Below are positions 14,161 to 22,077 of a DNA stretch of 28,884 bases, one piece after another (within the stretch, counting starts at the first letter, position 1; every line of letters starts with the position of its first letter). Both the position numbers and the translations under genes were made by a program. Where the stretch lies: assembly GCA_905214995.1 (NCBI GenBank), contig CAJMOT010000013.1:1-28884 (forward strand). The letters are read 5' to 3'. Source of the DNA: an uncultured bacterium (GTDB taxonomy: Bacteria; Verrucomicrobiota; Verrucomicrobiia; Opitutales; Intestinicryptomonadaceae). The notes beneath the pieces are model-generated. The model was not told the origin of the DNA. It saw only the letters and a list, made by a program, of their open reading frames with translations, and made no database searches.

Positions 14161-16548
14161 TCAATCCCCCGTCCAAATCCCGAGCGATACGGGGGGAAGG
14201 GTTATCGCGTCCCCCTCCGGAATAATTTGCAAACCGTCGAGGCCTTTCGGCGAAAAACCGTCTATGTCGGCAATCTGCCTGAATCCGCAAAGGCGTCCGG
14301 GAACGGGAATTTCCGCGCATTCGGAGGACGGGTTGAAAGCCGCAAAAATCTTCGGGGCGCAAAGGCTGCCGTCGGCGTTGAACAAAACCCCCGCAGCCGA
14401 ATTGTCGCCGGAAAAAAAGCGGAAAAATCCGCCGGACGGATTGTCGGAAAGCCTCAGCGCGCGCGCGCAATCCGAGAGCCTGAACTTTGCCAGAGCCCGC
14501 AGCCAGCGGCATTCGCCGGGATAGCGCAGCGCGCGGGAATAGTCCAGCGCGTTGGCCGCGCCGTTTTTGTAAGTGTTGTTGAGCCCCCCCTTAGTGCGCA
14601 CGAGGTCGAACCCCTCGGCCGCCATCGGAATGCCTACCGAGAGGAATACGAGGGCGTATGCGAGCTTGTAGCGGCGCAAATCCTCTCCCGAAGGGTTTTC
14701 GGGGGAGGCGGAAATCCTGTCGAGCAGGCATTTGTCGTCGTGGCTTTCGAGGTAGTTGACGGTCTGGGCGGGGAAGCTCGCATACCCCCCGCGCGAGCCG
14801 GAAATAAAATATTTGAATCCCTCGAAATTCCCGCGCCCGAGCGCGTAGGAGAGCATGAATTCCCTGAACCCGTCGTTCCAGGAGGCGTAGCCGGTCGAGC
14901 GCAGAGATTCCCCTATGTGCCCGCGAAAGCTCCACGGCTCGGCTATCAAAACCGCGGAGGGCTTTAACTTTTTGACGAAAGACTCGATTTCGCGCAGAGC
15001 TCCGAAGCCGAGGAGCTCGGCGAGGTCGAACCTGAACCCGTCCGCGCCGTACTTTTCGACCATCGCGCGGAGGCTGTCCTTTATCAGGCGAAGCGCCATC
15101 GGCGACTTCGCGCGCAGGTCGTTGCCGCATCCGCTGAAATTCATGAGCCCGCCGTCGGGGGAAGTTTCAAAATAATAGCCTTCGTCTATTAGGGAAAGGT
15201 AGTTCGGAACGCCGTAGTGGTTGTAAACCACGTCGAAGAGCACGGCGATTCCGGCGCGGTGAAAGGCTTCGACCAGCCCGGCAAGCTCCGAATTTTGCGT
15301 CGCGGCCGACGGGTCGGAAGCGTAGGAGCTCGCGGGCGCGAACCAGCCCACGGGCATGTAGCCCCACTCGTAATCCGAGCGGTTTTCGGCGGCGAACTCC
15401 TGCACGGGCTGCAATTCGACGCAGTTTACGCCGAGCTTGCGCAGATAGCAGTCGGGCGATTTCAGCCATTTTGCGAGCCCCGAGAAAGTCAGCCTTTCGT
15501 CCGGAGAAATGTCCGCCTTCGCCCGCGCGAGGACGTCGCGCACGTGGATTTCGAGAATCGAAAGGTCGTGCCAATGCGGAGGTTCAAAACCGCCCTTCGC
15601 GCACGGTATGGAATCGTAATACTTGACGATTCCGGGCCCCGAGGACTTTTCAAAAGCGTTTGCGTAAGGGTCTACCGCCGGGACGCGGACGTCGAAGGCG
15701 GCGGCAGGCAGGGCGTTGTCGCCGTCGATGTGCCAAACATAACGCCGGCCTTCGAGATCTTCGGAAGAGCGCGCCGTCCAGACCGCGCCGTCGGGAGACG
15801 ACGCCTCCAAGAGTATGCCGTCCTCCTCTCCCGCCTTCCAGTGCCTTACGTACGCCGCGCGCGCGCGAGGCGCGAATATCGAGAACTCGGTGCCCTCCCC
15901 CGCCCTCCGCGCCCCGAGCGCCTTTGCCGAATATATGCAGTGCAAAAGCTCCGCGGCCTCGACTTGCATGTCGATTTTCATTCGGGGGATTTTAACCCTG
16001 ATTTCTCCCGTGGGATCGCACGGCGACGCAAATTTCAAGATCAATACGTTGCGTCCCGTCCTGTCCAAACTAAAGCTCAAATTTCTATTCCCCTCCCTGT
16101 CTGAGACGACATTCGGGGCGTCGGGATTGGGCTCGAGCCACCTGCCCGCGCCCGAGGCGAACTTGAAAAATCCGCACCTGTGCGGCAATCCGAGCGGCTC
16201 AATCGGAACTTTCAGCTCGCGCCCGCGGCCGCCCGAGCGGGATTTCATTTTCCATGCCGGATTTTTTATGGCGTCCTGCCAGCCGTTGAAAGAGCCGCAT
16301 ACATAGTAGTCCAAATCGGAGAGCGCGCCGGCGTCAAAGGCGAGCGGGTCGAGCTCAAAGCAAATTTCCCCGTTTTCAATATAATAAGACGTATATTTGG
16401 AAAACTCTCCGGGGTCCGGGCGGACGACCTCGAACTCCGCGCCGCCCGCGCCGCTCACCTCAATGTCCGGCAGCGCGCGTGAGAGATCGCGCGGGAACGC
16501 CAATATTATCTCGTCGGCTTTTCGCCACCAGGCCCTTACCGTAGACAT
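14161..16548 (-). CDS. GH13 alpha-glucan debranching enzyme (type I pullulanase-like)
   Basis: This 795-residue alpha-amylase-superfamily enzyme probably hydrolyses alpha-1,6 branches in glycogen or related glucans. All four GH13 blocks are present: DVVYNH (439-444), GFRFDLAELL (504-513, nucleophile D508), VLIAEPWS (533-540, acid/base E537) and YLESHDD (599-605). YEWGY (393-397) replaces the pullulanase YNWGY motif. Two carbohydrate-binding-like modules precede the barrel: YVCGSFNGWQ (82-91, CBM20/48 type) and a CBM48-like GTEFSIFAPRARAAYVRHW (219-237). There is no signal peptide, so it should be cytoplasmic, consistent with turnover of stored glycogen. It starts 3 nt after the stop of an FtsB/DivIC-like gene, and the two are likely co-transcribed. 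Confidence 0.88.
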   Translation of the reverse strand: MSTVRAWWRKADEIILAFPRDLSRALPDIEVSGAGGAEFEVVRPDPGEFSKYTSYYIENGEICFELDPLAFDAGALSDLDYYVCGSFNGWQDAIKNPAWKMKSRSGGRGRELKVPIEPLGLPHRCGFFKFASGAGRWLEPNPDAPNVVSDREGNRNLSFSLDRTGRNVLILKFASPCDPTGEIRVKIPRMKIDMQVEAAELLHCIYSAKALGARRAGEGTEFSIFAPRARAAYVRHWKAGEEDGILLEASSPDGAVWTARSSEDLEGRRYVWHIDGDNALPAAAFDVRVPAVDPYANAFEKSSGPGIVKYYDSIPCAKGGFEPPHWHDLSILEIHVRDVLARAKADISPDERLTFSGLAKWLKSPDCYLRKLGVNCVELQPVQEFAAENRSDYEWGYMPVGWFAPASSYASDPSAATQNSELAGLVEAFHRAGIAVLFDVVYNHYGVPNYLSLIDEGYYFETSPDGGLMNFSGCGNDLRAKSPMALRLIKDSLRAMVEKYGADGFRFDLAELLGFGALREIESFVKKLKPSAVLIAEPWSFRGHIGESLRSTGYASWNDGFREFMLSYALGRGNFEGFKYFISGSRGGYASFPAQTVNYLESHDDKCLLDRISASPENPSGEDLRRYKLAYALVFLSVGIPMAAEGFDLVRTKGGLNNTYKNGAANALDYSRALRYPGECRWLRALAKFRLSDCARALRLSDNPSGGFFRFFSGDNSAAGVLFNADGSLCAPKIFAAFNPSSECAEIPVPGRLCGFRQIADIDGFSPKGLDGLQIIPEGDAITLPPVSLGIWTGD

Positions 16549-16551
16549 AGC

Positions 16552-17157
16552 TCAATCGTTTCTGAAAATTATCGGATTCGGCCCCTCGGGAATTTTTATT
16601 CCGCCGTCTCCGCCGGCATTTTCGCCGGAGGCGGACTCCGCCCGCGCGGGAGGAGGGGAAGCCGCAGGATATCCAGTTAAGGAGGTTTCCCCTCCGCCGC
16701 TCTCAAAGCCGCCGGCGGAATCGGGCACGGAAGAGAAAATTCTGTCCAAAATAGTCGCGCGCAAATATGGGGCGCCGTCGCGCTCCGCCCTGTCCGCCGC
16801 AGTCCGGACTTCAACTGCGCCGGAAGGCGAATCCGCGCCCTCGCGCCGCTCGGACGCCGGCGGCGAAGAATCCTCAAAGCGGAAAATTATCTCATCGGGC
16901 TCGGCGAACCCGAGCTTTTCGCGTATGACGCGCGCGGCGAACTCCTCGTCGTATATGAGGCGGCTAAAATACTCCTGCTTGTACGCCTTCTCGGCGGCGA
17001 GCGACGCCTTTTGCTCTTCAAGCCTTAGCCTGCCGAGCTCGAGTTCGGTATTTTCCTCGCGCATGTTCCGCCAGCCGACATACGACGCCGCAGCCGCAAA
17101 CGCAAGCAGCGCCGCAAGCATTAGTATTATAAGTCTGTAAACGGCCTTTGCGCCCAT
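16552..17157 (-). CDS. FtsB/DivIC-like septum formation initiator with long C-terminal tail
   Basis: The 201-residue product begins with one membrane helix (about residues 6-26), followed by a Glu/Leu/Lys coiled coil (30-62) and the conserved block EYFSRLIYDEEFAARVIREKLGFAEPDEIIFRF (62-94, given in motif outline). This is the architecture of FtsB/DivIC proteins, which bridge FtsL and FtsQ/DivIB in the division complex. Residues 96-201 are an added Pro/Ser/Gly/Glu-rich low-complexity tail ending GIKIPEGPNPIIFRND; typical family members stop soon after the conserved block. The start at 17157 (ATG) is chosen over an upstream TTG at 17202 because the membrane segment then falls at the N-terminus. 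Confidence 0.8.
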   Translation of the reverse strand: MGAKAVYRLIILMLAALLAFAAAASYVGWRNMREENTELELGRLRLEEQKASLAAEKAYKQEYFSRLIYDEEFAARVIREKLGFAEPDEIIFRFEDSSPPASERREGADSPSGAVEVRTAADRAERDGAPYLRATILDRIFSSVPDSAGGFESGGGETSLTGYPAASPPPARAESASGENAGGDGGIKIPEGPNPIIFRND

Positions 17158-17380
17158 CGTATGGCCGTATAGTCGCAACTTCCCCGCCCCCTGTAAAGCC
17201 AAAATGCGGAATGCCGCCAGACGCCTCTACGTTTTACGGGCGCGTCCGCCGCCGGAGCTCTCCGCATTTTACCGCATTTTGCCCCCAATTTTTCGAGCGC
17301 GCCCGCGGCGTATTCGCTTGCAACCGCGCGCGGAAAATAAAAAATGGGCGGGACTTTTTGATTAAACGCGCCGCAAAAAA

Positions 17381-18046
17381 ATGGCAAAATCGTCGCGACA
17401 GCTTTGGACGGCACAGATACTGGAGGGCGGCGCGGGCAAAACCCGCGCCCGCGCAAGGGGCGCATGGACTTCCGAAAGCATTGACGCCGCCGCCGCGAGA
17501 AGCTCCGCATACATGCGCCGGAAAATCGACGACGCCGCGCGCGCAATCGGCGGGGAGCAGATCAAGGGCGTCGTGCTGGGCATAGACCCGAGCCTTCGCG
17601 GAACGGGGCTCGCGGCGATAGAGGCTCTCGGCGGCGGCAAGATGCGCTATGTCGATTCCGAAACCGTGCGCAACCACCCGTCGCTCTCAATGGCGGAGTG
17701 CATCGCGCGGATATTCGAGAGAACCCTGCGCATGATAGACGAATACTCTCCCGACTGGGTATCGATAGAGCAGAGCGTGTACGTGCAGAATTTCAAGACC
17801 GCGATGATTCTCGGGTCGGCGAGAGGGGCCGCGATAGCCGCCGCCGCCCACAGGCGGCGGGAAGTCTACGAGTACCCTCCGCTGAGAATCAAGCAGGCAG
17901 TCATCGGCTACGGCAGGGCGAGCAAGGAGCAGGTCGGCAGATCCGTTATGGCGCTTTTGCAAATGGGGGAAATCCTCCCGCCCGACGAGTCCGACGCGGG
18001 CGCGGCGGCGATAACCCACATATTTACCCACAAGATACGGATATGA
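17381..18046 (+). CDS. ruvC: Holliday junction resolvase RuvC with N-terminal extension
   Basis: RuvC cuts Holliday junctions made by recombination, working with the RuvAB branch-migration motor. Catalytic acidic residues are visible: D69 in LGIDPSLRGTG, E130 in VSIEQSVY, and D202/D205 in LPPDESDAGAAAITH, with the same 3-residue spacing as E. coli D138/D141. The RNase H-like core starts at about residue 63; a basic, Ala/Arg-rich extension of ~60 residues precedes it. E. coli RuvC has only 6 residues before its first catalytic Asp. The ATG at 17381 is used; an internal Met45 could be an alternative. The stop overlaps the next gene by 4 nt (ATGA). No ruvA or ruvB is seen here. Confidence 0.92.
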   Translation: MAKSSRQLWTAQILEGGAGKTRARARGAWTSESIDAAAARSSAYMRRKIDDAARAIGGEQIKGVVLGIDPSLRGTGLAAIEALGGGKMRYVDSETVRNHPSLSMAECIARIFERTLRMIDEYSPDWVSIEQSVYVQNFKTAMILGSARGAAIAAAAHRRREVYEYPPLRIKQAVIGYGRASKEQVGRSVMALLQMGEILPPDESDAGAAAITHIFTHKIRI

Positions 18047-18906
18047 AAAAATCTCTCATAGCGATGGCGGCCGGAATGGGAAGCCGTTTCGGAGGCCTGA
18101 AACAGGCCGCAAAATTCGGGAAATCGCAAAAGACGATGCTCGACTTCGCGGTCGAAGACGCCCTGGAAGCCGGATTTGAAGAGTTCGTTTTCGTGATTCG
18201 CCGCGGCATAGAGAAAATTTTCCGCGAAAGCGTCTCCGGCAAATACGAAAATCTGGCGGACGTGCGGTATGCGTTTCAGGACGAGTCCGGGCAGCCTCTG
18301 CCCGCCGGACGCTCGAAGCCGTGGGGCACGGGGCACGCGGTGCTCTCGTGCGCGGACGAAATTTCGGGGCCGTTTTTGGCGGTAAACGCCGACGACTACT
18401 ACGGGAGAAGCGTCTACGCGCTCGCCGCGAATTTCATGGACTCTCCCGACCCGCGCCGATACGCGCTCGCGGGATACCGCCTCAAAAACGCGCTGTCCAA
18501 AAACGGCGGCGTCTCGCGGGGAATATGCCAAACCGACGAAAATCTGCGCTTAGTGTCGATACGCGAATGCGCGGGGCTCCGCGAAAGGACGGCTGGCGAC
18601 GGGACTAAGTTTGTGGAGGCCGAGGACGGCGAAAAATTCAGCGGCGACGAATTTGCCTCCCTCAATTTCTGGGCTTTCCCGAAGGAATTCATGGAAAGGC
18701 TCGGAACGGACTTTGAAAAATTCCTGTCGGTCAACTCAAAGAGCGAAAAGGCCGAATTCTACCTGCCGAAGGCCGTGGATAACGCCGTCGCCGAAAAGTT
18801 CGCCGAAGCCGTAGTGATGCCCACCGGCGAGCGTTGGCAGGGCGTCACGTACAGGGCCGACGCCGAAGAGGTCGAAAAATTTCTTGAATCCGAAGGCAGA
18901 ATCTGA
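18043..18906 (+). CDS. Sugar-phosphate nucleotidyltransferase family protein
   Basis: This 287-residue GT-A-like nucleotidyltransferase is the kind that makes NDP-sugars from sugar 1-phosphates. The nucleotide-binding signature is MAAGMGSRFGGLKQ (residues 8-21). KPWGTGHAV (92-100) matches the uracil/thymine-recognition loop and NADDYYG (115-121) the metal-binding Asp. It overlaps the ruvC stop by 4 nt, so translation is coupled, although the functions are unrelated. No kinase for the sugar lies next to it. The specific sugar cannot be read from sequence; the surface-glycan genes in this window would be users of such a product. Confidence 0.8.
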   Translation: MKKSLIAMAAGMGSRFGGLKQAAKFGKSQKTMLDFAVEDALEAGFEEFVFVIRRGIEKIFRESVSGKYENLADVRYAFQDESGQPLPAGRSKPWGTGHAVLSCADEISGPFLAVNADDYYGRSVYALAANFMDSPDPRRYALAGYRLKNALSKNGGVSRGICQTDENLRLVSIRECAGLRERTAGDGTKFVEAEDGEKFSGDEFASLNFWAFPKEFMERLGTDFEKFLSVNSKSEKAEFYLPKAVDNAVAEKFAEAVVMPTGERWQGVTYRADAEEVEKFLESEGRI

Positions 18907-18935
18907 ACCGCGCGCCGGGCGCGCAAGCGAAAATT

Positions 18936-20279
18936 ATGAAGACATACCTCATCGCAACGCTCGCGATGGCGGCTTCCGCCCTCGCTCAGCCGCAAAAGGC
19001 GGAAACGCCCTCATCCGAGCCCGCCAAGCCCCAAACGCCGGCGGAGACGCCCGCCGCGCCCAAGCCCGCGCGCGGCGCATTCGACGCCATGCTCTACGTC
19101 AGCGTCCAAGACCCGTCGATGGAGTGGTGGTTCAATGTGCCCGAAGGCTTCGCCCCGCACATCTCGGAGCTCAAAAAGATCTTCCACAACCAGGAGTTCT
19201 CCCTCTTCCCGTTCGCGGACAACGCAAAAGTCAAAGAGGGGAAATTTTCAATTTCGTACTCGATAAGCATGAAGTCCCCCGACGGCTCGCTCACGGAGCT
19301 CGTGCGCGGCGCCAAGTTTGAGGGGACGAAAGTCGCCGACGACATAATGGTCGCCTGCCCCGACGTGATAGACTTCAAGCTCGACGGGCGCTTCCCCGAG
19401 GGCCTCTACAAATTCTCCATTTCCGCGAAGGACGAGATTTCCGGCGAGACGTCCGAATACGAAAACCACATTCGGCTCACAGAGTGGTCGGCCCCCGTTC
19501 CCTTCACGGGCAAAAAGCTCGTCTCCGACTACGTGCGCGCGTTCTCCCTGCAACCCTCGCCCGAGGCGCTCTATTCGATAGTGTTTTCGGACGACTTCGA
19601 CCTCGAGCAAAAGGGCGCGCCGAACTCTCTGAACTACACATATCTGGGGTTCATGAAGGCGGCGTTCAAAAAGAACATGTTTTTGATAAGCCGCATACGC
19701 GACTCCTTCAAGTCGCTCTCCGACCTCAACCGCGCAAAATTCATTCTCATTCTGGCGTTGCTCGGCGAAGAGGAAATGGACGCCTCCGCGCTTTCGGAAT
19801 CCGAGAAGCTGTATCAGGAAAAAATCCGCGCCTTCAAGCTCCCAGACCCATACGGCAAGTGGGACCCGTTTCTGGGCGCGGCGCAGATAGACATGCTTTG
19901 GGGCGAATTTTTCGCCGACGGCACGTACAGGCCAATACGCAGGATACTGAACGTACTGTCGCACGCCAAGGAAGCCGCTTTCGCCGACGGGCTCGCCGAA
20001 AAGTCACGCGCGCCCAAGACGCAGGCGGAATGGGACAGGTACATGCTCGGCAGGCTCTACAAGGCCGCCCTGAAAACCGTAGCGATAAACGCCAGCAAAT
20101 ACCCGCTCGTAGAGCAATATTGCGCCTGGGCGCTCCGGCACGGCGACATTCCGGAAGTCTCCTACGAAGTGCTCAGCCCGATGCTCGAGCACATAAGGGA
20201 GATGAAGAGCCCCGCAAGCGGAGAAAACGGCGAAAACCCGAAAGTCAGAATGCCGCGCATCGACGTGGAAAGCCTCTGA
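18936..20279 (+). CDS. Secreted or periplasmic protein of unknown function
   Basis: The 447-residue protein has a signal peptide (MKTYLIATLAMAASALA, cleavage before QPQ) and a Pro/Ala/Lys-rich linker (about 20-45). A mixed alpha/beta body follows, with an early domain (MLYVSVQDPSMEWWFNVPEG) of predicted beta-strands and a later helical region (about 230-430, containing LNRAKFILILALLGEEEMD and EQYCAWALRHGDIPEVSYEV). The Glu-rich C-terminus is polar. I recognise no family. Its start follows the nucleotidyltransferase stop by 29 nt with no obvious promoter, so it may be co-transcribed with ruvC and the transferase. The helical part vaguely recalls repeat scaffolds, but that is too weak to name. 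Confidence 0.75.
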   Translation: MKTYLIATLAMAASALAQPQKAETPSSEPAKPQTPAETPAAPKPARGAFDAMLYVSVQDPSMEWWFNVPEGFAPHISELKKIFHNQEFSLFPFADNAKVKEGKFSISYSISMKSPDGSLTELVRGAKFEGTKVADDIMVACPDVIDFKLDGRFPEGLYKFSISAKDEISGETSEYENHIRLTEWSAPVPFTGKKLVSDYVRAFSLQPSPEALYSIVFSDDFDLEQKGAPNSLNYTYLGFMKAAFKKNMFLISRIRDSFKSLSDLNRAKFILILALLGEEEMDASALSESEKLYQEKIRAFKLPDPYGKWDPFLGAAQIDMLWGEFFADGTYRPIRRILNVLSHAKEAAFADGLAEKSRAPKTQAEWDRYMLGRLYKAALKTVAINASKYPLVEQYCAWALRHGDIPEVSYEVLSPMLEHIREMKSPASGENGENPKVRMPRIDVESL

Positions 20280-20349
20280 CGGGACGCGCCGCGTTTGAAT
20301 TTGACTTTTGCGCGCGACGCGCCGACAATTAAAGGATAAGGAGAATACC

Positions 20350-20688
20350 ATGAAACTCATAAAAGCGATTATCAAACCGTTCAAACTCGACGAGGTTAAG
20401 GAGGCGCTCGCCGACATAGGCGTGGAGGGCATGACGGTCACCGAAGTCAAGGGCTTCGGCCGCCAGAAGGGACACTCCGAAATATACAGGGGCAGCGAGT
20501 ACACCGCCGAACTCCTGCCGAAAGTCGTATTGGACATCTGCGTGCCCTCGGACATGGCCGACAAAGTGGTCGAAACCGTAATGAAATCCGCGCACACCGG
20601 CAAAATCGGCGACGGCAAAATCTTCGTGATGCCCGTTGAGCAGGCGTACCGCATAAGGACGGGCGAAAAGGGAATGATCGCCCTCTGA
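20350..20688 (+). CDS. glnB: P-II nitrogen regulatory protein
   Basis: P-II proteins are small cytoplasmic trimers that sense 2-oxoglutarate, ATP and ADP and signal nitrogen state to glutamine synthetase, AmtB or regulators. The 112-residue length and sequence are typical: MKLIKAIIKPFKLDEVKEAL, the T-loop GHSEIYRGSEYTAELLPK with the uridylylation tyrosine at exactly Y51, and the C-terminal GKIGDGKIFVMPVEQAYRIR. A good AAGGAG site precedes the ATG. No amtB or glnA adjoins it, so GlnB and GlnK cannot be told apart; the symbol is the family default. Confidence 0.93.
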   Translation: MKLIKAIIKPFKLDEVKEALADIGVEGMTVTEVKGFGRQKGHSEIYRGSEYTAELLPKVVLDICVPSDMADKVVETVMKSAHTGKIGDGKIFVMPVEQAYRIRTGEKGMIAL

Positions 20689-20712
20689 TTCCCGCGCTAT
20701 GAAAGGATGAAA

Positions 20713-21249
20713 ATGACGATAGAAGAAAGACTCGAAAAGCACCTCGGCAAAGACCCGCAAATCGATCCGACCGCGTACGTAAGCAGGCGCGCCACCCTCG
20801 TGGGCGACGTGAAAATCGGCAAAAACGCGAGCGTGTGGCCGGGCTGCGTGCTGAGGGCCGACATCAATTCGATAGAGCTCGGAGAGAACTCCAACATACA
20901 GGACGGCACTATGGTGCACCTCGCCGACGACGCCGGCGTAAAAATCGGCAAAAACACTACGATAGGGCACGGCGCGGTAATCCACGCCTGCACCATCGGC
21001 GACGGCTGCCTGATAGGCATGGGCTCCATAATCCTCGACAAGGCGGTCATAGGCGACAACTCCATCGTCGGCGCGGGGGCGCTCGTCACCAAGAACACGG
21101 TCGTGCCCGCGGGCTCGCTCGTGCTCGGCTCGCCCGCGAAAGTCGTGAAAACCCTCGACGCCGAAACGCAAAAAGGCCTCGAATACTGGGCAAAGAAATA
21201 TACCAAGCTCGCCGCCGCAAACAAGGCCAAAGAGGAAAAGGAAGCGTAG
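20713..21249 (+). CDS. Gamma-carbonic-anhydrase-like hexapeptide-repeat protein
   Basis: This 178-residue left-handed beta-helix protein resembles gamma-class carbonic anhydrases and their relatives (CamH, YrdA, PaaY). Hexapeptide repeats run from about residue 24 (ATLVGDVKIGKNASVWPG) to 135 (GDNSIVGAGALVTKNTVVPAG). The three zinc-binding histidines are H69 (DGTMVHLADD), H86 and H91 (IGHGAVIHACTIGDG), with the 5-residue gap found in the archaeal enzyme. A helical Lys-rich tail follows. An AAAGGATGAAAATG start region gives two in-frame ATGs; the second (20713) has the better spacing from AAAGG, though 20707 is possible. Activity on CO2 is likely but not proven for this subgroup. trmB follows after 4 nt. 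Confidence 0.85.
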   Translation: MTIEERLEKHLGKDPQIDPTAYVSRRATLVGDVKIGKNASVWPGCVLRADINSIELGENSNIQDGTMVHLADDAGVKIGKNTTIGHGAVIHACTIGDGCLIGMGSIILDKAVIGDNSIVGAGALVTKNTVVPAGSLVLGSPAKVVKTLDAETQKGLEYWAKKYTKLAAANKAKEEKEA

Positions 21250-21253
21250 TTCC

Positions 21254-21838
21254 ATGAGCCTGCAAGAGGCGCTCGAAAGGCGCGCCGGCCGCGTCGCCGC
21301 GCTGAGAGAGGCGTGCGCGCCGATATTCGGCCGCTCAAAATCCGTCACCCTCGAAATCGGCTGCGGAAAGGGGCACTATTTGAGCTCCTACGCGGCGCGC
21401 TTTCCGGAAGAGACTTGCGTGGGAATCGACCTCATAAGCAAGAGAGTCGAGGACGGGAGGCGGCGCGCAAAAAACCGCAACGCGGGCAACGCGTTTTTCG
21501 TCAAGGCTGAGGCGATGGAATTTTTGGAGGCCATGCCCGCCGACGCGCGGCTGGAAAAAATCTTCATATTCTTTCCCGACCCGTGGCCGAAAGAAAAACA
21601 CCGCAAAAGGCGGCTGATAAGGGGGGAATTTCTCGACTACATAAGGCAGTTCTGCTCCGTGGGGTGCAAAATGTATTTCAGAACCGACCACGCGGAATAC
21701 TTTGAATGGGCGAAGGCGGAAATCGCCAAAAACTCGTCGTGGGAGCTCTCCGAAGAAACGGAGCTCCCGCACGAGGAAGTCTCGCAATTCCAGAGGATAC
21801 TGCCAGTTTTCTCGACGCTGATAGCGGTTGCGTCGTAG
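21254..21838 (+). CDS. trmB: tRNA (guanine-N7-)-methyltransferase
   Basis: TrmB uses S-adenosylmethionine to methylate G46 in the variable loop of tRNAs. The 194-residue protein has the SAM-binding motif LEIGCGKGHYL (33-43), the acidic VGIDL (57-61) and the hallmark FFPDPWPKEKHRKRR (106-120), with MYFRTDH and the C-terminal tail also as in the family. The ATG at 21254 starts 4 nt after the upstream stop. No strong terminator follows; GGCGG-GCGTT-CCGCC (21848-21862) is a weak candidate. Confidence 0.94.
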   Translation: MSLQEALERRAGRVAALREACAPIFGRSKSVTLEIGCGKGHYLSSYAARFPEETCVGIDLISKRVEDGRRRAKNRNAGNAFFVKAEAMEFLEAMPADARLEKIFIFFPDPWPKEKHRKRRLIRGEFLDYIRQFCSVGCKMYFRTDHAEYFEWAKAEIAKNSSWELSEETELPHEEVSQFQRILPVFSTLIAVAS

Positions 21839-22077
21839 CGGGAAACCGGCGGGCGTTCCGCCTTGCGCGCCGTTTGTACGAATGGAAATCAAAAAAGGAA
21901 GCAATCCGCTCTCCGCGGCAAACGCTCCCGCCCATCCGGAATGCCCCCAAAATGCGCGCAGGTTCCGCGTAGAGCTTCCGAAAGAAGCCTACATCTATTC
22001 CGAAGCGGAAAGCGGCGCGGAAATCCGCGCCGCGCGCCGCTTAACTTTAAAAGATTTTATCCTCCGGCAGGCCCGTT
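21839..22077. other. Convergent intergenic region with GC hairpins
   Basis: This 239-bp space separates trmB and the minus-strand PEP-CTERM gene, which converge. Two perfect stems are present: GGCGG/CCGCC (21848-21862, followed by TT) and GGCGCGG-AAAT-CCGCGCC (22014-22031, a 7-bp stem with a 4-nt loop). Neither has a T-tract. No gene is supported. Confidence 0.4.
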
